Of a DNA stretch of 64,000 nucleotides, positions 34,320-45,109 are shown piece after piece. A program made the translations under genes and the position numbers. The notes beneath the pieces were generated by a model. That model was not told the origin of the DNA. It saw nothing but the letters and a program-made list of their open reading frames with translations, and searched no databases. The DNA comes from Owenia fusiformis. Lineage: Eukaryota > Annelida > Polychaeta > Sabellida > Oweniidae. The stretch spans positions 2,756,109 to 2,820,108 of the forward strand of contig CAIIXF020000003.1 in assembly GCA_903813345.2 (NCBI GenBank), written 5' to 3'. Every line of letters starts with the position of its first letter. Within the stretch, counting starts at the first letter, position 1.

Positions 34320-35089
34320 CATATCACTTGTTAGCATTCAAACTTTATTATAGGTATAATTGATAAATCAATAGTTTCAGAGCTAAAATCATGTGAACTC
34401 TTTAGAAAATAACAACATCATAAATATACACACCTCATTGGCTTGTGACATAAACCAGAACAACCCAATACGTTGTGTATTAATAATTTACTTTCTTGTT
34501 ATATCAAAATCTGCTTGGAACTATACCATTGGATTACTATGGGAAATTCCTCAGAGAAAACTCTAGGGATTAAGGAATGGGTACCATTAACACAATTTGA
34601 GAAATTATTGGCATAAATGAAACCTATTTCAAACAGCATTATTATTATCTAAAAGCGATCGTGATAATGATTCCCAGTCCTCTGAAGTTTGAAAAATGAC
34701 AATGCCTGGGTGTTAATCCAGATAATCCTTGAAAATGATAACCATTTTTAGGATTATAAGGTGCAATCTTACTCAATAAAATGTTTCAAAGTGTATTGAT
34801 GTTTTTTGGATTAAAAACACAAGCGAAATGCATGAAAAACTCCCAATATTCATCCTACAAACACTTTGCGGTCCTTCGAACTGTATTTGAAACACCTGAA
34901 AATAGAAACAAATTGTGAATGTACACGCAAGCATAAGTAGCAGGGCTGACAGGTACCAAATAGGTTTTTCCTAGTCAGTAAATACGGGAACATCAAGAAA
35001 GAAGAACCAAAACTCGAATGATAAAACTATTTCAAACTTTTCTGAAGCTGTTTAAGTAATACAACTTTTTGTTTTCATATCATACCACA
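34320..35089. other. gene-free stretch downstream of the NHL gene
   Basis: This would contain the 3' untranslated region of the minus-strand gene at 35090-35944. I saw no unambiguous minus-strand AATAAA close to the stop codon. No other gene. Confidence 0.4.
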
Positions 35090-35944
35090 CTAGTAAGGAA
35101 TCGTGTTGATGTACCCAGCCTCATCTCCAACAAGCAACACTCCTTGTCTCTTGATGGCGACAGCGATTGGTCTCTCCGCCACGGGGATTAATCCAAGAAT
35201 TTTGCCAGAATTGTCCAGACGAACTATCCTGGAGTTCGTGTATTCTGCTATAAATACATTGAACTCGCTGTCTATGCAGACATCCTTGAGAATAATTAGG
35301 CTATCTACGCTGTGTCTAAAGACTTCGTAGTGCGTAAATCTATCGATGTAGAAACCGATTACGATATTGTCTTCGGAGTCACTTACTACGGTAAGGTTTC
35401 CGCGTGCTGCCAAATAGATAGGAGTGTTAAATGAGTGCACAGTTACGCTTCCAATACCATCGAACTTTTCTAAAGTAGAAGTAAGTACATCTATAAACAC
35501 TACGATATTGAGCCCTGGATCTTCTGTTGGAAGGATGGCCACATCGAATATGGCGAGCGTAGGATCACCCAGGTCTTCACTTCCGATGTAATTCCCCGAA
35601 ACAGCTAATGTATCATAGGTTTTTCTCACGGCACTAGCCAGAAATATACTATTAGACGTTGATTCTTCAAAGTAGGTTCCTACACGAACGTAATCAGTTT
35701 CGCCGAAATCTATGAGTTTTTCGAAATCAGCATCAAAAAGCACTGCATGTAGAGACATTGGGTTAAGTTTCATCACTAGAATTTCTCCACTTTGTGCAAC
35801 AGCCATATCGATTATTTTTTCTTGGAATAATCTAGTCCTTCCACCGACTTCTGCAATTAATATGTTATAGAGAAACCATAAATAGAGAACCGTTAATTTC
35901 AAAGAATTAACTCTCACGAATGTTTTCTCTGACTTAAAACCCAT
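35090..35944 (-). CDS. NHL/beta-propeller-like secreted or anchored protein, 284 aa
   Basis: A complete single-exon frame from ATG (35944) to TAG (35090-35092). Residues 15-33 (LKLTVLYLWFLYNILIAEV) form a hydrophobic segment suited to a signal peptide or anchor. The rest is beta-rich with alternating hydrophobic and acidic residues. Near residue 219 the pattern VCIDSEFNVFIAEYTNSRIV, then RLDNSGKILG, matches the NHL-blade consensus (GVAVD..GNIYVADT.N.RI..F...G..L). A second, weaker blade (RPIAVAIKRQGVLLVGD) follows. NHL propellers bind proteins or RNA; the ligand here is unknown. The A/G consensus at -3 is absent, so the start is chosen by frame openness and the signal-like N-terminus. Its 5' end is duplicated at 43316-43405. 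The coding GC content is higher than the flanks, supporting a real gene. Confidence 0.75.
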   Translation of the reverse strand: MGFKSEKTFVRVNSLKLTVLYLWFLYNILIAEVGGRTRLFQEKIIDMAVAQSGEILVMKLNPMSLHAVLFDADFEKLIDFGETDYVRVGTYFEESTSNSIFLASAVRKTYDTLAVSGNYIGSEDLGDPTLAIFDVAILPTEDPGLNIVVFIDVLTSTLEKFDGIGSVTVHSFNTPIYLAARGNLTVVSDSEDNIVIGFYIDRFTHYEVFRHSVDSLIILKDVCIDSEFNVFIAEYTNSRIVRLDNSGKILGLIPVAERPIAVAIKRQGVLLVGDEAGYINTIPY

Positions 35945-36010
35945 ACACTGTCACCTATGCAAGCTAAACGGTAATCTTTAGTAACCTACACGCTCTAGTA
36001 ATAGCCAATT
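35920..36010 (-). promoter_or_regulatory. 5' end of the NHL gene, duplicated elsewhere
   Basis: This covers the first codons and about 65 bases upstream. On the minus strand it reads ATTGGCTATTACTAGAGCGT...GGTGACAGTGTATGGG. The ATTGG is an inverted CCAAT box about 60 bases before the ATG. The stretch recurs, inverted, at 43316-43405 with only a few differences, which marks it as a unit. Confidence 0.5.
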
Positions 36011-37486
36011 TTCAATGAACTATAGTGATCGTAGTGAGTGCACTGACCCGTGATCATTTGAATGGGCAATGGTGATTAGTATTGGATTTGTATGTATTGC
36101 ATGTATGTACGTGGTGTCAACGCTATGTTCAGTACAGTTAGTTTAACATTCGAGAAGAAGCATGGAATACGAACACAACGAGAAACACTATATAATAAAC
36201 ATCAATACAACGAGATAATAGATTTATTATCCAAATTGAATAATAACTAATAAGATCAGTTACTGTTGAATAACATTCTGCCTGGGATTTGTTATTAATC
36301 ATATAGAAATGTCTTATCCGAACAGCTTACATGTACGTATTATCCGTTGCGGCGATTAACAATTTTACATATCTAATTAGCTAAGTAAATAAACATGCGT
36401 CGACGCAGTCGCAGTTGACTATGAAAAGCTCAATCTTATTTTTATTTTCTTGATTTAAAGATTTATTATGTTTAAAAAAAGAAAATGTTTGATTTTTAAG
36501 TTCAACCTTTAATTCTTATTATCAAGAACGCGCATGCAAATTCGCCAACCATGTACATTGTTTGCAGTCTGAGCAATTTAATGTAAATCATTGTATATTT
36601 TTCGATATACTGTAATACTATTCATTATTTGTAAAATTGAACCGAGTATAATCTAAAATTAATCAGCTTTAAAAACATTATATGTCATAAAAGTTGCCTT
36701 AAAACAATACAATTCGTGCGTTTGTAAATGCTCTAAAGCCCCGCTAGTATACGAACGAATCCTAAATAGAAATGAGTAAAATTCGTTCCCATTAGTGTGT
36801 ACACGTTCTACACCGAGACTTCTCCTTTAAATCAAATCAGTCCACTAGTATGAGTTTAGAATGGACAGAGGGACGGATGTCTTCATTCAATGGGATGATT
36901 AAGATATTTCAAAACCAGTGTCATTCTTCTATGCATACATCACTCCAATCATAACATAAAACAAGCTGTTTATTTTAAAACTATTCTTTACGAATCTATG
37001 ATAAGTGTATAATGTTCAATCATACAAATCGCAGTCAGTGATTGTTCTCCACACTCACCCCTCCCCTTCCTGACATGAACTATTTTGTAAAACCATTGAC
37101 AGTGAGGATTCTTACACTCGAGTGTCAAGGGGGGGGGGCAGTTACAGAAATATACAAGGCTATGGTTCAAATTGGACAATTTTCAAAACTGCTCAACATG
37201 GTGAAAACTTCACGTTTTTAAAGAATGCTTGCCCGGCGAGTGGTTTGCTCTGGATTGCGAGAGAACAAAAACTTTGAGTTAGGATTTTTCCTAATACTAT
37301 CTATACTAAACAACTTTTTAAACCGTCTCTGACTACATATCATGCCAATTAATACCATTATTGTGTTGACAGGATTAAATATGATATCTATGGAATTATA
37401 ATTTAATGAACTCAATAGTCTAAATGATAATAAGTTCATAATTTAGTCTTGGCTGACTAGTCTTGCATCATCAGAGTTGGATTGCA
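36011..37486. other. gene-free stretch
   Basis: The upstream flank of the NHL gene, AT-rich. A G-run near 37128-37138 and short unsupported frames are all I see. Confidence 0.4.
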
Positions 37487-37795
37487 AATACCTCCCTAAA
37501 TCAAATATTTAAAATTTACAAATTTACTAGTGTACGGGGTGGGGAAACAAGTCTCCATCCAACCACTAAAGTTTAAAAGGAAGACTATAGTGTCCCGTGA
37601 ATTCATTATAATTATCTTAGACAATAGTGAAGCGGTACAATCATTGGAGTGTTAATTAATCGGAATGCAAGTTTGATTTAAAATAACTCCTTTGGATCAA
37701 ATATTTAAATTCTACTAGAATGCGGGGAGTGGAAACAAGTCTCCATTCAAGCACTAAATATCAAAAGAAAGATTTCAGTACCCACTAACTTCACT
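37487..37795. repeat. diverged direct duplication, about 115 bp
   Basis: The block CTCC..AAATCAAATATTTAAA...GGAAACAAGTCTCCATCCAA...CACTAAAG (37487-37605) recurs at 37681-37795 with GGAAACAAGTCTCCATTCAA. There is a spacer of about 75 bp. Confidence 0.75.
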
Positions 37796-39200
37796 CCCGG
37801 ACTTCACTATTCACCACCACCTTTCCCCCTTCCCCAAGTATCCCTTATGACCCCAGAATGTTCGTTTCTGTGCCCCCCCCCCTGTCCATGGCCAGTAAGT
37901 AATCTATGTGTATATTGGCTCCCTCCCAAAGGTGGGAAAACCAGATGCAGGCATAGACATTGACAAGGTGAGGGGATTTAAATATAAAAATAGTCTTGTT
38001 TTTGGCTCCGACTTATATATTTTGGCACTGTTTAACGAAGCCGGTTTAAGGAATGAGAGGCAGAAATAATTCCTAGAAATAAGATGGCCTCATCGCGATA
38101 GCCGCTACCCCTTTGTCTTTATCCTTCCACAATCGGCAGATAAGAGTGGCTCTGGCATACCAGAATGAGAAGGCCTGTCTTTACCGTAATCAAGATATGG
38201 TACCTAACCGCAGTTATTTTGGTTTTAAAACGGGGATATTGCTCGAGCTTGAATAACAAATAAAAGGCATGTTCTTATTTCTGTATTCTGACCTTTGATT
38301 GTGTATTAAGTTGAGCTGCACGCCAAACGTTAAGATTGTTAAAACGCTGAAAATAAAACTTGATTCCTCTCAATTCACATAAAAATGAAACAGATTAGAT
38401 TCAAATCTCAGTCACACTGGTCAAAGGAAGTACAAATATCTATATTAACCAAATGTCTGAGAATTTGATAACTGTCTGGGTCATCCAATGTTAATTTTAT
38501 TGAAGCAAACTAAGAAAAGATGAATTTTAAACGTTTAGAGGGAAAAGTCAAATATGCATTGATACCCTAAAAATAATTCATTAAAGTGTCGTACACATTT
38601 TATAACATTTATATAAATAAAACAAATAAAGCACAACCCTAATGCCCTATAATGAATTCATATCGGCGCTAAACGGCCCTTGCAATAAAAACGCATCGAA
38701 GCAGGGAATGCTTGGAAAATTCTTCCGAGACTGACTTTTGGTATTTCAAAATTGAAATATGCCTAATTCCTATGAACACGCGATCTTTTTCCCTGGGTTT
38801 TACTCTATTTTAGATTTACTAGAAAAATGTTTATATGATGATTGCGTTTGCTTCTCACGAGTTCATTGAAACGTTCAGTCGTAAAACTTTAGAGATCAAA
38901 AGACTAATTAGGCACCTGATTGCGAAAGTTTGATTGCATTTCGATCGCCGGGATTTTACAAACGTATTGTTTAAGTATCGATCGTGTTCTTGGGATCTTG
39001 ATAACTTCCTATTTTAAGTTTTGGGTTGAAAGCAATGAGTATGTCGGACTTTCTCAAGTCCACATAATGAAACAATATCCCTTTATATTAGTCCAATCGG
39101 AATTTGCATAAACATACCAGTTTTATATTGCAAAAAGAACTGTAATTAATAGCCTACATAAAAGCATCATGATAAATAAAACATTAAAGCATATATAAAG
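37796..39200. other. gene-free stretch
   Basis: No gene recognised. C-rich tracts occur near 37810-37885. Confidence 0.4.
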
Positions 39201-39204
39201 CCTA

Positions 39205-39260
39205 TTGTTATCGCACCCATCGCACCCCCCCCCCCCCCTCCTGGCTACGCCTATGGATAT
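39205..39260. mobile_element. C-run plus transposon terminus fragment
   Basis: CGCACCCATCGCACC, a run of 14 C and CCTGGCTACGCCTATGG match the right end of the MITE at 42059-42291 (CCTGGCTACGCCTATG). The left half is not present nearby. Confidence 0.6.
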
Positions 39261-39940
39261 TTTGGCAACTTTCACGTTTACCCCGCCCCCTAATAATTCT
39301 TGCGCCCCCTCTAAATATCAGACCCGTCGGGCGTTGAGGCATGGATCAGGATACCCTGACTCCCAAGCTGTGCGACTTCTGGTAACCGCTACACCTATAT
39401 TCCCAGGGAAAACGCTTTTAGAAAAATTGTCAAATATGGTCGTGTGTGGGCGGAGGAGGAGGAGAGGGGTGCGTGCATTGTGTGCGACCCTTCATCAGTT
39501 GTGTACCTTATTTTTTGTATGAATTTCTTCCGAATACATTGTAGTTATGCTAGAGGGGTTCTGATATTTATTTCTGTTTTCAAATGAAATAATTTCACCC
39601 TTGCCCGACTGACTTGTAGATAATGCACGAATCAAATAGCATGGAGATCAGATAATCAGATTGATTCGTATTTTCGCAATCAGATGAATTAACTTATTGT
39701 TTTCTTTGATCAAAAGGCGGTTTGAAGCTACTTTTACAGGATTTGTAAATTCGCAATCAGACTAGCTTATTTTAATATTTAGTCAATGCAAAAGGAGGGG
39801 ACTATAATGTAGAAAATTGTTTTGATTTCGACACTAACTGAATAATTTATCACAATTGTTAAATAAACAAACAGAAACAAGTTTAAAAATGAGAATAGAG
39901 GCAAAAAAGTCTATACATAAAATGTAATTAAAACCCGGGA
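39261..39940. other. gene-free stretch
   Basis: The open frame beginning at 39205 runs out of the transposon end and has no family resemblance. Nothing else seen. Confidence 0.35.
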
Positions 39941-40592
39941 ATTAAAAGCAATTTTAGACTGTTAGATAATCTCTTCTGTAATCAAGGTGATGTTGGTACA
40001 CTTCCGCCGTTAGAAAAACAAAGACTAAGACAAAGACTATAGCAATTAATCCTTTTGTAATCATTAAATGTTAGATTCTTATTATTTTGTTGGACAATGT
40101 TCAGACTTCTGACTAAGATTAAATCATTCATGTTTGTATTTAAAAATAGTATTTCAATCAGACAGACGTTCTAATGAGTTAGAAAAATACATTTGTCCAT
40201 TTCCTCTCAAGAAGTTTTCAAAGGTAATCAAGTCGATTTGTTTGAGTGTTTAGCATTGTTTTTCATAACTTGACGCTTCCATGAACAGAATGACTTTGAA
40301 ATGAGTTTTTATAATTTTAGCTTTTATACGGACATGCTCATTGTATATTTCTTTATGAACGTTGTAGTTATGTGATGTAACATCGCCCCCCCCCCCCCAA
40401 TTACAGGTATACAAATTTAGGTCGGAATGCATTAACTTGCAATTAAAAGCAATTTTAGACTGTTAGATGATCTCTTATGTAATCTAGGTGATGTTGGTAC
40501 ACTTCCGCATTTAAGAAAACAAAGACTAAAACAAAGAGAACTAAGCAATTAATCCTTTTGTTATCATTAAATGTTAGATTCTCATTTTTTCG
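39940..40592. repeat. 150-bp direct repeats 500 bp apart
   Basis: AATTAAAAGCAATTTTAGAC...GGTGATGTTGGTACACTTCC...AGCAATTAATCCTTTTG...AAATGTTAGATTCT at 39940-40082 recurs at 40440-40582 with about 10% differences. Confidence 0.85.
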
Positions 40593-40816
40593 TGGAAACT
40601 CCCATATTCATTCTCATAATGTCTTACAGCTATTTCGCAAATGACATAATCCTAAACAACATAATATTGCAGAACTGAGCGAAAAGAAAGGTGGAACAAA
40701 TCAGATTAAGATATTTTATTTTTGAAATGCACAAAGGGCAACAGTTGAAGAACAAAAGTTAAAGGCGTTGTGAAATAGATCGTGCTTTTATATGATCCCC
40801 TTCTATAGTACCCTAC

Positions 40817-40895
40817 CCTTTGCATTTGTTCGACTTCACTTCTCTAATGAGAGTTTCGTCTTCTCGTAGTTTATAATTAGACTCTGCACGCAGCG
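40817..40895. repeat. inverted repeat arm (partner 42337-42426)
   Basis: TGCATTTGTTCGACTTCACT...GAGTTTCGTCTTCTCGTAGT...AGACTCTGCACGCAG is the inverse of CTGCGTGCAGAGTCTACATG...GAAGCGAAGTCAAACGAATG at 42337-42426. The pair encloses 1.4 kb containing a palindrome and a MITE. Confidence 0.75.
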
Positions 40896-40949
40896 TAATA
40901 GTGCCCCTATTATCCATGTTCATGTTCTCATTTGATTTTTCATCAGTTA

Positions 40950-41090
40950 TGACTTGGTAACATTTGCTCCGATTTTCATTACGGCGCCCGACCGATTGAG
41001 TATTTTGTTCAGAATTGAATACAATTTTGAACAAAATACTCATCGGCCGGGCGCCGGTGCTGAAAATCTGAGCAAATGTGACCACGGCAT
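40950..41090. repeat. palindromic element, copy 1
   Basis: GGTAACATTTGCTCCGATTT pairs with AAAATCTGAGCAAATGTGAC. The arms continue through GGCGCCCGACCGATTGAGTA / TACTCATCGGCCGGGCGCC and ATTTTGTTCA/TGAACAAAAT, closing at a small AT centre near 41020. A second copy is at 58946-59060. Frames on both strands translate to similar peptides only because the DNA is palindromic. Confidence 0.85.
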
Positions 41091-42058
41091 TATAAAAGCA
41101 TACTCTTTAATACACGAACAGATTCAAAATGGGACTTTATCTATCAGAGAAATAAAAATGGAAAATTTGTATTCTGAAAATATTAACTGATGCATTGGTT
41201 AGTATTAAATATTAAGTTTTACAGTATGTACGCCCAATAAATACTTTTATAGTTTTATGTGCATTCAAAGGACCCCGTTTGTAAAATTGATAGAAATGAA
41301 TAGTTTTATTATCGGGAAAAACTGAGAAATATCTACCAGATTCGCCAGAATAGTCATCATCATATCAGTGCGAAATATTAGCAATATTTATTTTCTATGC
41401 GATATACACCTGATATTGATAGCCTTCCACGATCATGGTCCGTTGACATCATCAACCTTGTGATTTGCCATAAGTGATTAACCAACATTTTTTAATTAAA
41501 AGTCGGGGTTGACGTTTCTTGACTTTTCACACTGTCATCAAAACAAAACATAATTTGAAAATAAAAGGCATAAAATGGCCATTAAAAGTACATTTTTGAA
41601 CAAAAGTATCAACTTATATTACACTGCACGCAAATACAAAGTGAAAAGAACGTGTTCCCGGAGATTGAAATACGGATCGGTAAGTCAACAAATCTAACTG
41701 TTAAATAAACAAGCTTAACCTATGTCTGCGATTGTTTGTCTGAGTGGCCAGATGTTATCCGTTTCGGATAATAAATTTCTGAGAATACTACTGATATCTA
41801 AAATACATCTTCCGTGATATTTTTCATAAAACAGGCATCTTAGCTGCAATTTTGAATAATAGCGTAATTCCTAGCACAATATAAATTAACCCGCCTCTGT
41901 TTAATTCAAATATGCATTACCCTTAAGATTTATATACTTAGACACCTTTTCATTCTTGATTCGGATTTTTATCTTGTCTTCATCTAAATCTGTGGATTAA
42001 TAACAGTTTTTAGTATACAAATTGAACATACAAAATGTAGCGTATTGATTACACGTTA
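41091..42058. other. gene-free stretch
   Basis: No gene or repeat recognised. Confidence 0.4.
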
Positions 42059-42291
42059 CAGTGGCGTAGCCAGCTTTCAGTCGGGGGGAAGGGGTGCGAT
42101 CGTGGCATTAAAAATGTTTTTGAAGATTTGTTTTGAATTTTACAAAAATTGGTGCAACTTCGTTCAAAATCGAGCTAGAAGCTTCAAAGCATTTTAGGAC
42201 TTTTCTCTTCTATCTAATGGTTCTATTTTCATTGGTTATGGAGGGGGGGGGTGCGATCGCATCCCATCGCATCCCCCTGGCTACGCCTATG
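42059..42291. mobile_element. 233-bp MITE with GGCGTAGCCAG ends
   Basis: CAGTGGCGTAGCCAG at 42059 is matched by CTGGCTACGCCTATG ending 42291. GGTGCGATCG near 42093 is inverted inside the right end, where a G-run is also present. The flanking 8-mers do not agree, so the target duplication is lost or the superfamily is uncertain (hAT-like by the CA..TG ends). Confidence 0.65.
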
Positions 42292-42336
42292 CGCTATATT
42301 AATATAACAAGGTTATCAATATCATGCCAATAGTTA

Positions 42337-42426
42337 CCCTGCGTGCAGAGTCTACATGTAGTTAAACTACAAGACGAAGACGAAGCTCTATTTTAAGAAG
42401 CGAAGTCAAACGAATGCAGAAGGTAG
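42337..42426. repeat. inverted repeat arm (partner 40817-40895)
   Basis: Inverse partner of the arm at 40817-40895; about 80% matching with small insertions such as ACATGTAG. Confidence 0.75.
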
Positions 42427-42668
42427 CCAATAGTTAGATGGTTAACTAATATTAACACAAAATAATAATACACGATAATCAAAAAAATAAACCTCGGTAT
42501 TCGGGCCTAAAATCCAAGGATACGTGTACCATTACTTAAGTGTAAGCTGCAATACCATATCGGATACCTGTACCATTACTCAATAATAACCACTAGTAAG
42601 ACCATAATAACAAGCTTAATAACCATCTTATTCCAATTTATTCCATACGATTTTGTCTTGTGGAAAGG

Positions 42669-43161
42669 ATGGATATCTTGACTCAGGATACCTTCAAGGA
42701 ATTGACAGATATCGACACGGATGAAGATCTTGAAAACTTTCTTGGGGAACTTATAGGAGGAGTAAATAAATATGAAATATAGTTGGGGACAAAAATAAAT
42801 GACAGGTCGATTTTCGATCACCATTTCCTAATTATGGTGGTCTGAAAGCCCATAATTTCCAATATTGTCTAGATATATATCCCTTAAAATTTGTATATTT
42901 TACATTTTGTATAATCTCATCCACTGATGTATGGCCTCTTGTAAATTCTCTTATTTTTAACATGGGAAATCCTCACTTCAGCAAATCCACCTGTCATTTA
43001 TTTATGTCCCCAACTGTAGATAGAAATGAAATTGGCACATTGGATTTACGGTACAGTGTCGAAACATCCGACATATCAGAGCCTGGATATTCCTCCGATT
43101 CTAACACTAGATTTGGAAAACCTGTATCTGATATGGATATCGACAAGAAAAGCAGAAAAAG
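42669..43161 (+). CDS. host-like coding exon interrupted by a MITE
   Basis: The ATG at 42669 has a strong start context (AAGGATGG) and opens a frame beginning MDILTQDTFKELTDIDTDED. The frame reaches the MITE at 42780, which introduces TAG at once. After the MITE and one copy of its TA duplication the frame resumes in phase at 43019, continuing to a Ser-rich patch (SEPGYSSDSN), a basic patch (KKSRKR) and a splice donor (AAAAAG/GTATGA) at 43161/43162. Without the insertion it would be an open exon of about 85 codons. An acidic N-terminus followed by Ser-rich and basic patches would suit a nuclear or regulatory protein, but I do not recognise the family. The present sequence is broken unless the MITE is spliced out. 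Confidence 0.45.
42780..43016. mobile_element. 237-bp MITE inside the exon
   Basis: Same family as 6388-6624, opposite orientation, identical length. The ends are (C to T)AGTTGGGGACA and TGTCCCCAACTG, with TA at 42778-42779 and 43017-43018. The empty site reads GAAATAGATAG, which keeps the host reading frame. Confidence 0.92.
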
Positions 43162-43315
43162 GTATGAATATAACTGTTTTCTTTGACTGTAGCTCGAAGA
43201 ATCAAGAGTGCACATTCTGAAAGTAAAATTGCCAGATGGATTTTTTTGCTAAATATGTATTCTTTGCTTTAGCTATGTAAGGTCTAAATAAATAAATAAA
43301 ATGAACTGAAAATAA

Positions 43316-43405
43316 ATTGGCTATTACTAAAGCGTGTAGGTTACTAAGGATTACCGTTTAGCTTGCATAGGTGACAGTGTATGGGTTTTAAGTTAGAGAA
43401 AACAT
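43316..43405 (+). pseudogene. duplicated 5' end of the NHL gene
   Basis: ATTGGCTATTACTAAAGCGT...TTAGCTTGCATAGGTGACAG then TGTATGGGTTTTAAG is the inverse of 35920-36010, with about three to five differences over 90 bp. It includes the ATG (43381) and the first eight codons (MGFKLEKT against MGFKSEKT). Beyond GAGAAAACAT the similarity stops and the frame enters unrelated sequence. This is a promoter/5'UTR/start fragment without the body of the gene. Confidence 0.7.
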
Positions 43406-44043
43406 ATTTGCCCCTTTCAGCATACAGTTGTTGGCGTAAAGTGTGGATTCTTTTTTACGAATCCACAGTTGCAGGGGGTCCACTGTGATTGCACTCACTA
43501 AACAAAAGATTTGCTTTTGTTTCCTGATTGCAATCCTAGCAGACCCCCTGTAGCTGTAGATTCGTGAAAAATAATCAACTGTTTGGTCTATTGTGTACCA
43601 CCTTCAGCGGGTTTTAAAAATAAGTAATAATCAACATCAGAATTTTAGATTCGTTTCATTCGTGCATGTCGTTTGGAATACATGTCGATTGTATTAACAT
43701 TTCCCCAAGCCTTTTTTTGAATGAGAATCTTTTGGAATGTATACCACTATGGCGTTTTGCTTGGTAAAAGGTTAATCAAATAATACGTTTACTTTATAAA
43801 TAATGGGTACTTTTGTGACGTTTCAAAATTCAAATGGGGAAGTTTTCAGAAAAGGTGATTGAAGAAATAAGTTCAGTTTTTCCCCTTTACATTCTAAATA
43901 ACATTTGTAAAATAAAGAAATGAGTTATATGTTAAACTGGAAAAATATTTTGAGAGACATACACAACAAACCAGGAAATCCAGGAATACTGTTAAAAAAT
44001 TTTTGACTTGTAGTACAGTCTGTTTGAAGTATAATTGCACTAA
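43406..44043. other. gene-free stretch
   Basis: An inverted pair, GATTCTTTTTTACGAATCCA near 43449 and TAGATTCGTGAAAAATAATC near 43557, encloses about 110 bp with GGGGGTCCAC / AGACCCCCTG also inverted. It is probably another small palindromic element. No gene. Confidence 0.45.
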
Positions 44044-45109
44044 GGCGCCATTTCCTGTCCAAAGTATCATTATCTCATATATTTTTGATCTACCGAAGTG
44101 GTATTAGTCCAGTGGAAGATAACAGGCCTCGAAAATTGTGCTTGTTTCCATTGAGTCCAATGTTAATTTATCAATCTTCCGAATACCCCCTGCAGAACAG
44201 TTCGAAAGCAATAAAGTCAATCTTCCTAGCTAAGTATGTTACGATGACATGAACGTCTTCAAAATAAGAAAATGTACTAGTTGGATTTTTTGTAGTTCTA
44301 AAGATATTGACGTTTGAATTTTGGAAAATTCCCATTGATACACTACTATCTATATGGCTATACTAAAGTGTCATTTTCTCCAAAAGGCCACTATGGAATT
44401 TTCCAATATTGCTGGTTTCTATAGCCTATATATTGACTTATAAAAAACCAAACAGGCACAATTGTAAAAATTTCTTATTTTCAATGAATCTAGCCATTAA
44501 ATTGCTAACGAAAACTCCATTGAGTCCCATGTTAATTTATCAATATTCAAAAGACCCCCTGCAGAACAGTTCAAGAGCAATAAAGTGAATCTCCCTGGTG
44601 TTTAAACAAAACGTACATGTCTTCAAAATGAGAAGGCTCGCAAGCTGGATTTTGTTTAGTTCAAAAGATATTGGTGTTTAAATTTTGGAGATTCCCATTA
44701 ACCGCCATTATGAACTACTCTCAATATGGTTTTACTAAAGTGTAATTTCCTCCAAAAGTTCACTATGAATATTTCTGATGTTGCAGATTTCAATACCCAA
44801 TGTATTGAGTTTCAAAAAACCAAACAGGCACATTACTTAAACTTTCTTATTTTTAACATATTTAGCGCTTAGTTGACCGAAAACCGCCATTGGCTGCCAT
44901 TATAAACTGCAATCAACATGGATTTGCAAATAAAGTGTACCTTTCTCCAAAAAGTCCACTATGACATTTTCTGATTTTACAAATTTCTAAAGTTGATATA
45001 TTGTCTTTAAGGACCAATCGGGCACAATTTAAAAAATCTTATTTTTAATATATTTAGTCATTAAGTTGACTGAAAATCGCCATTGGCTGCTATTATAAAC
45101 CACTTATTT

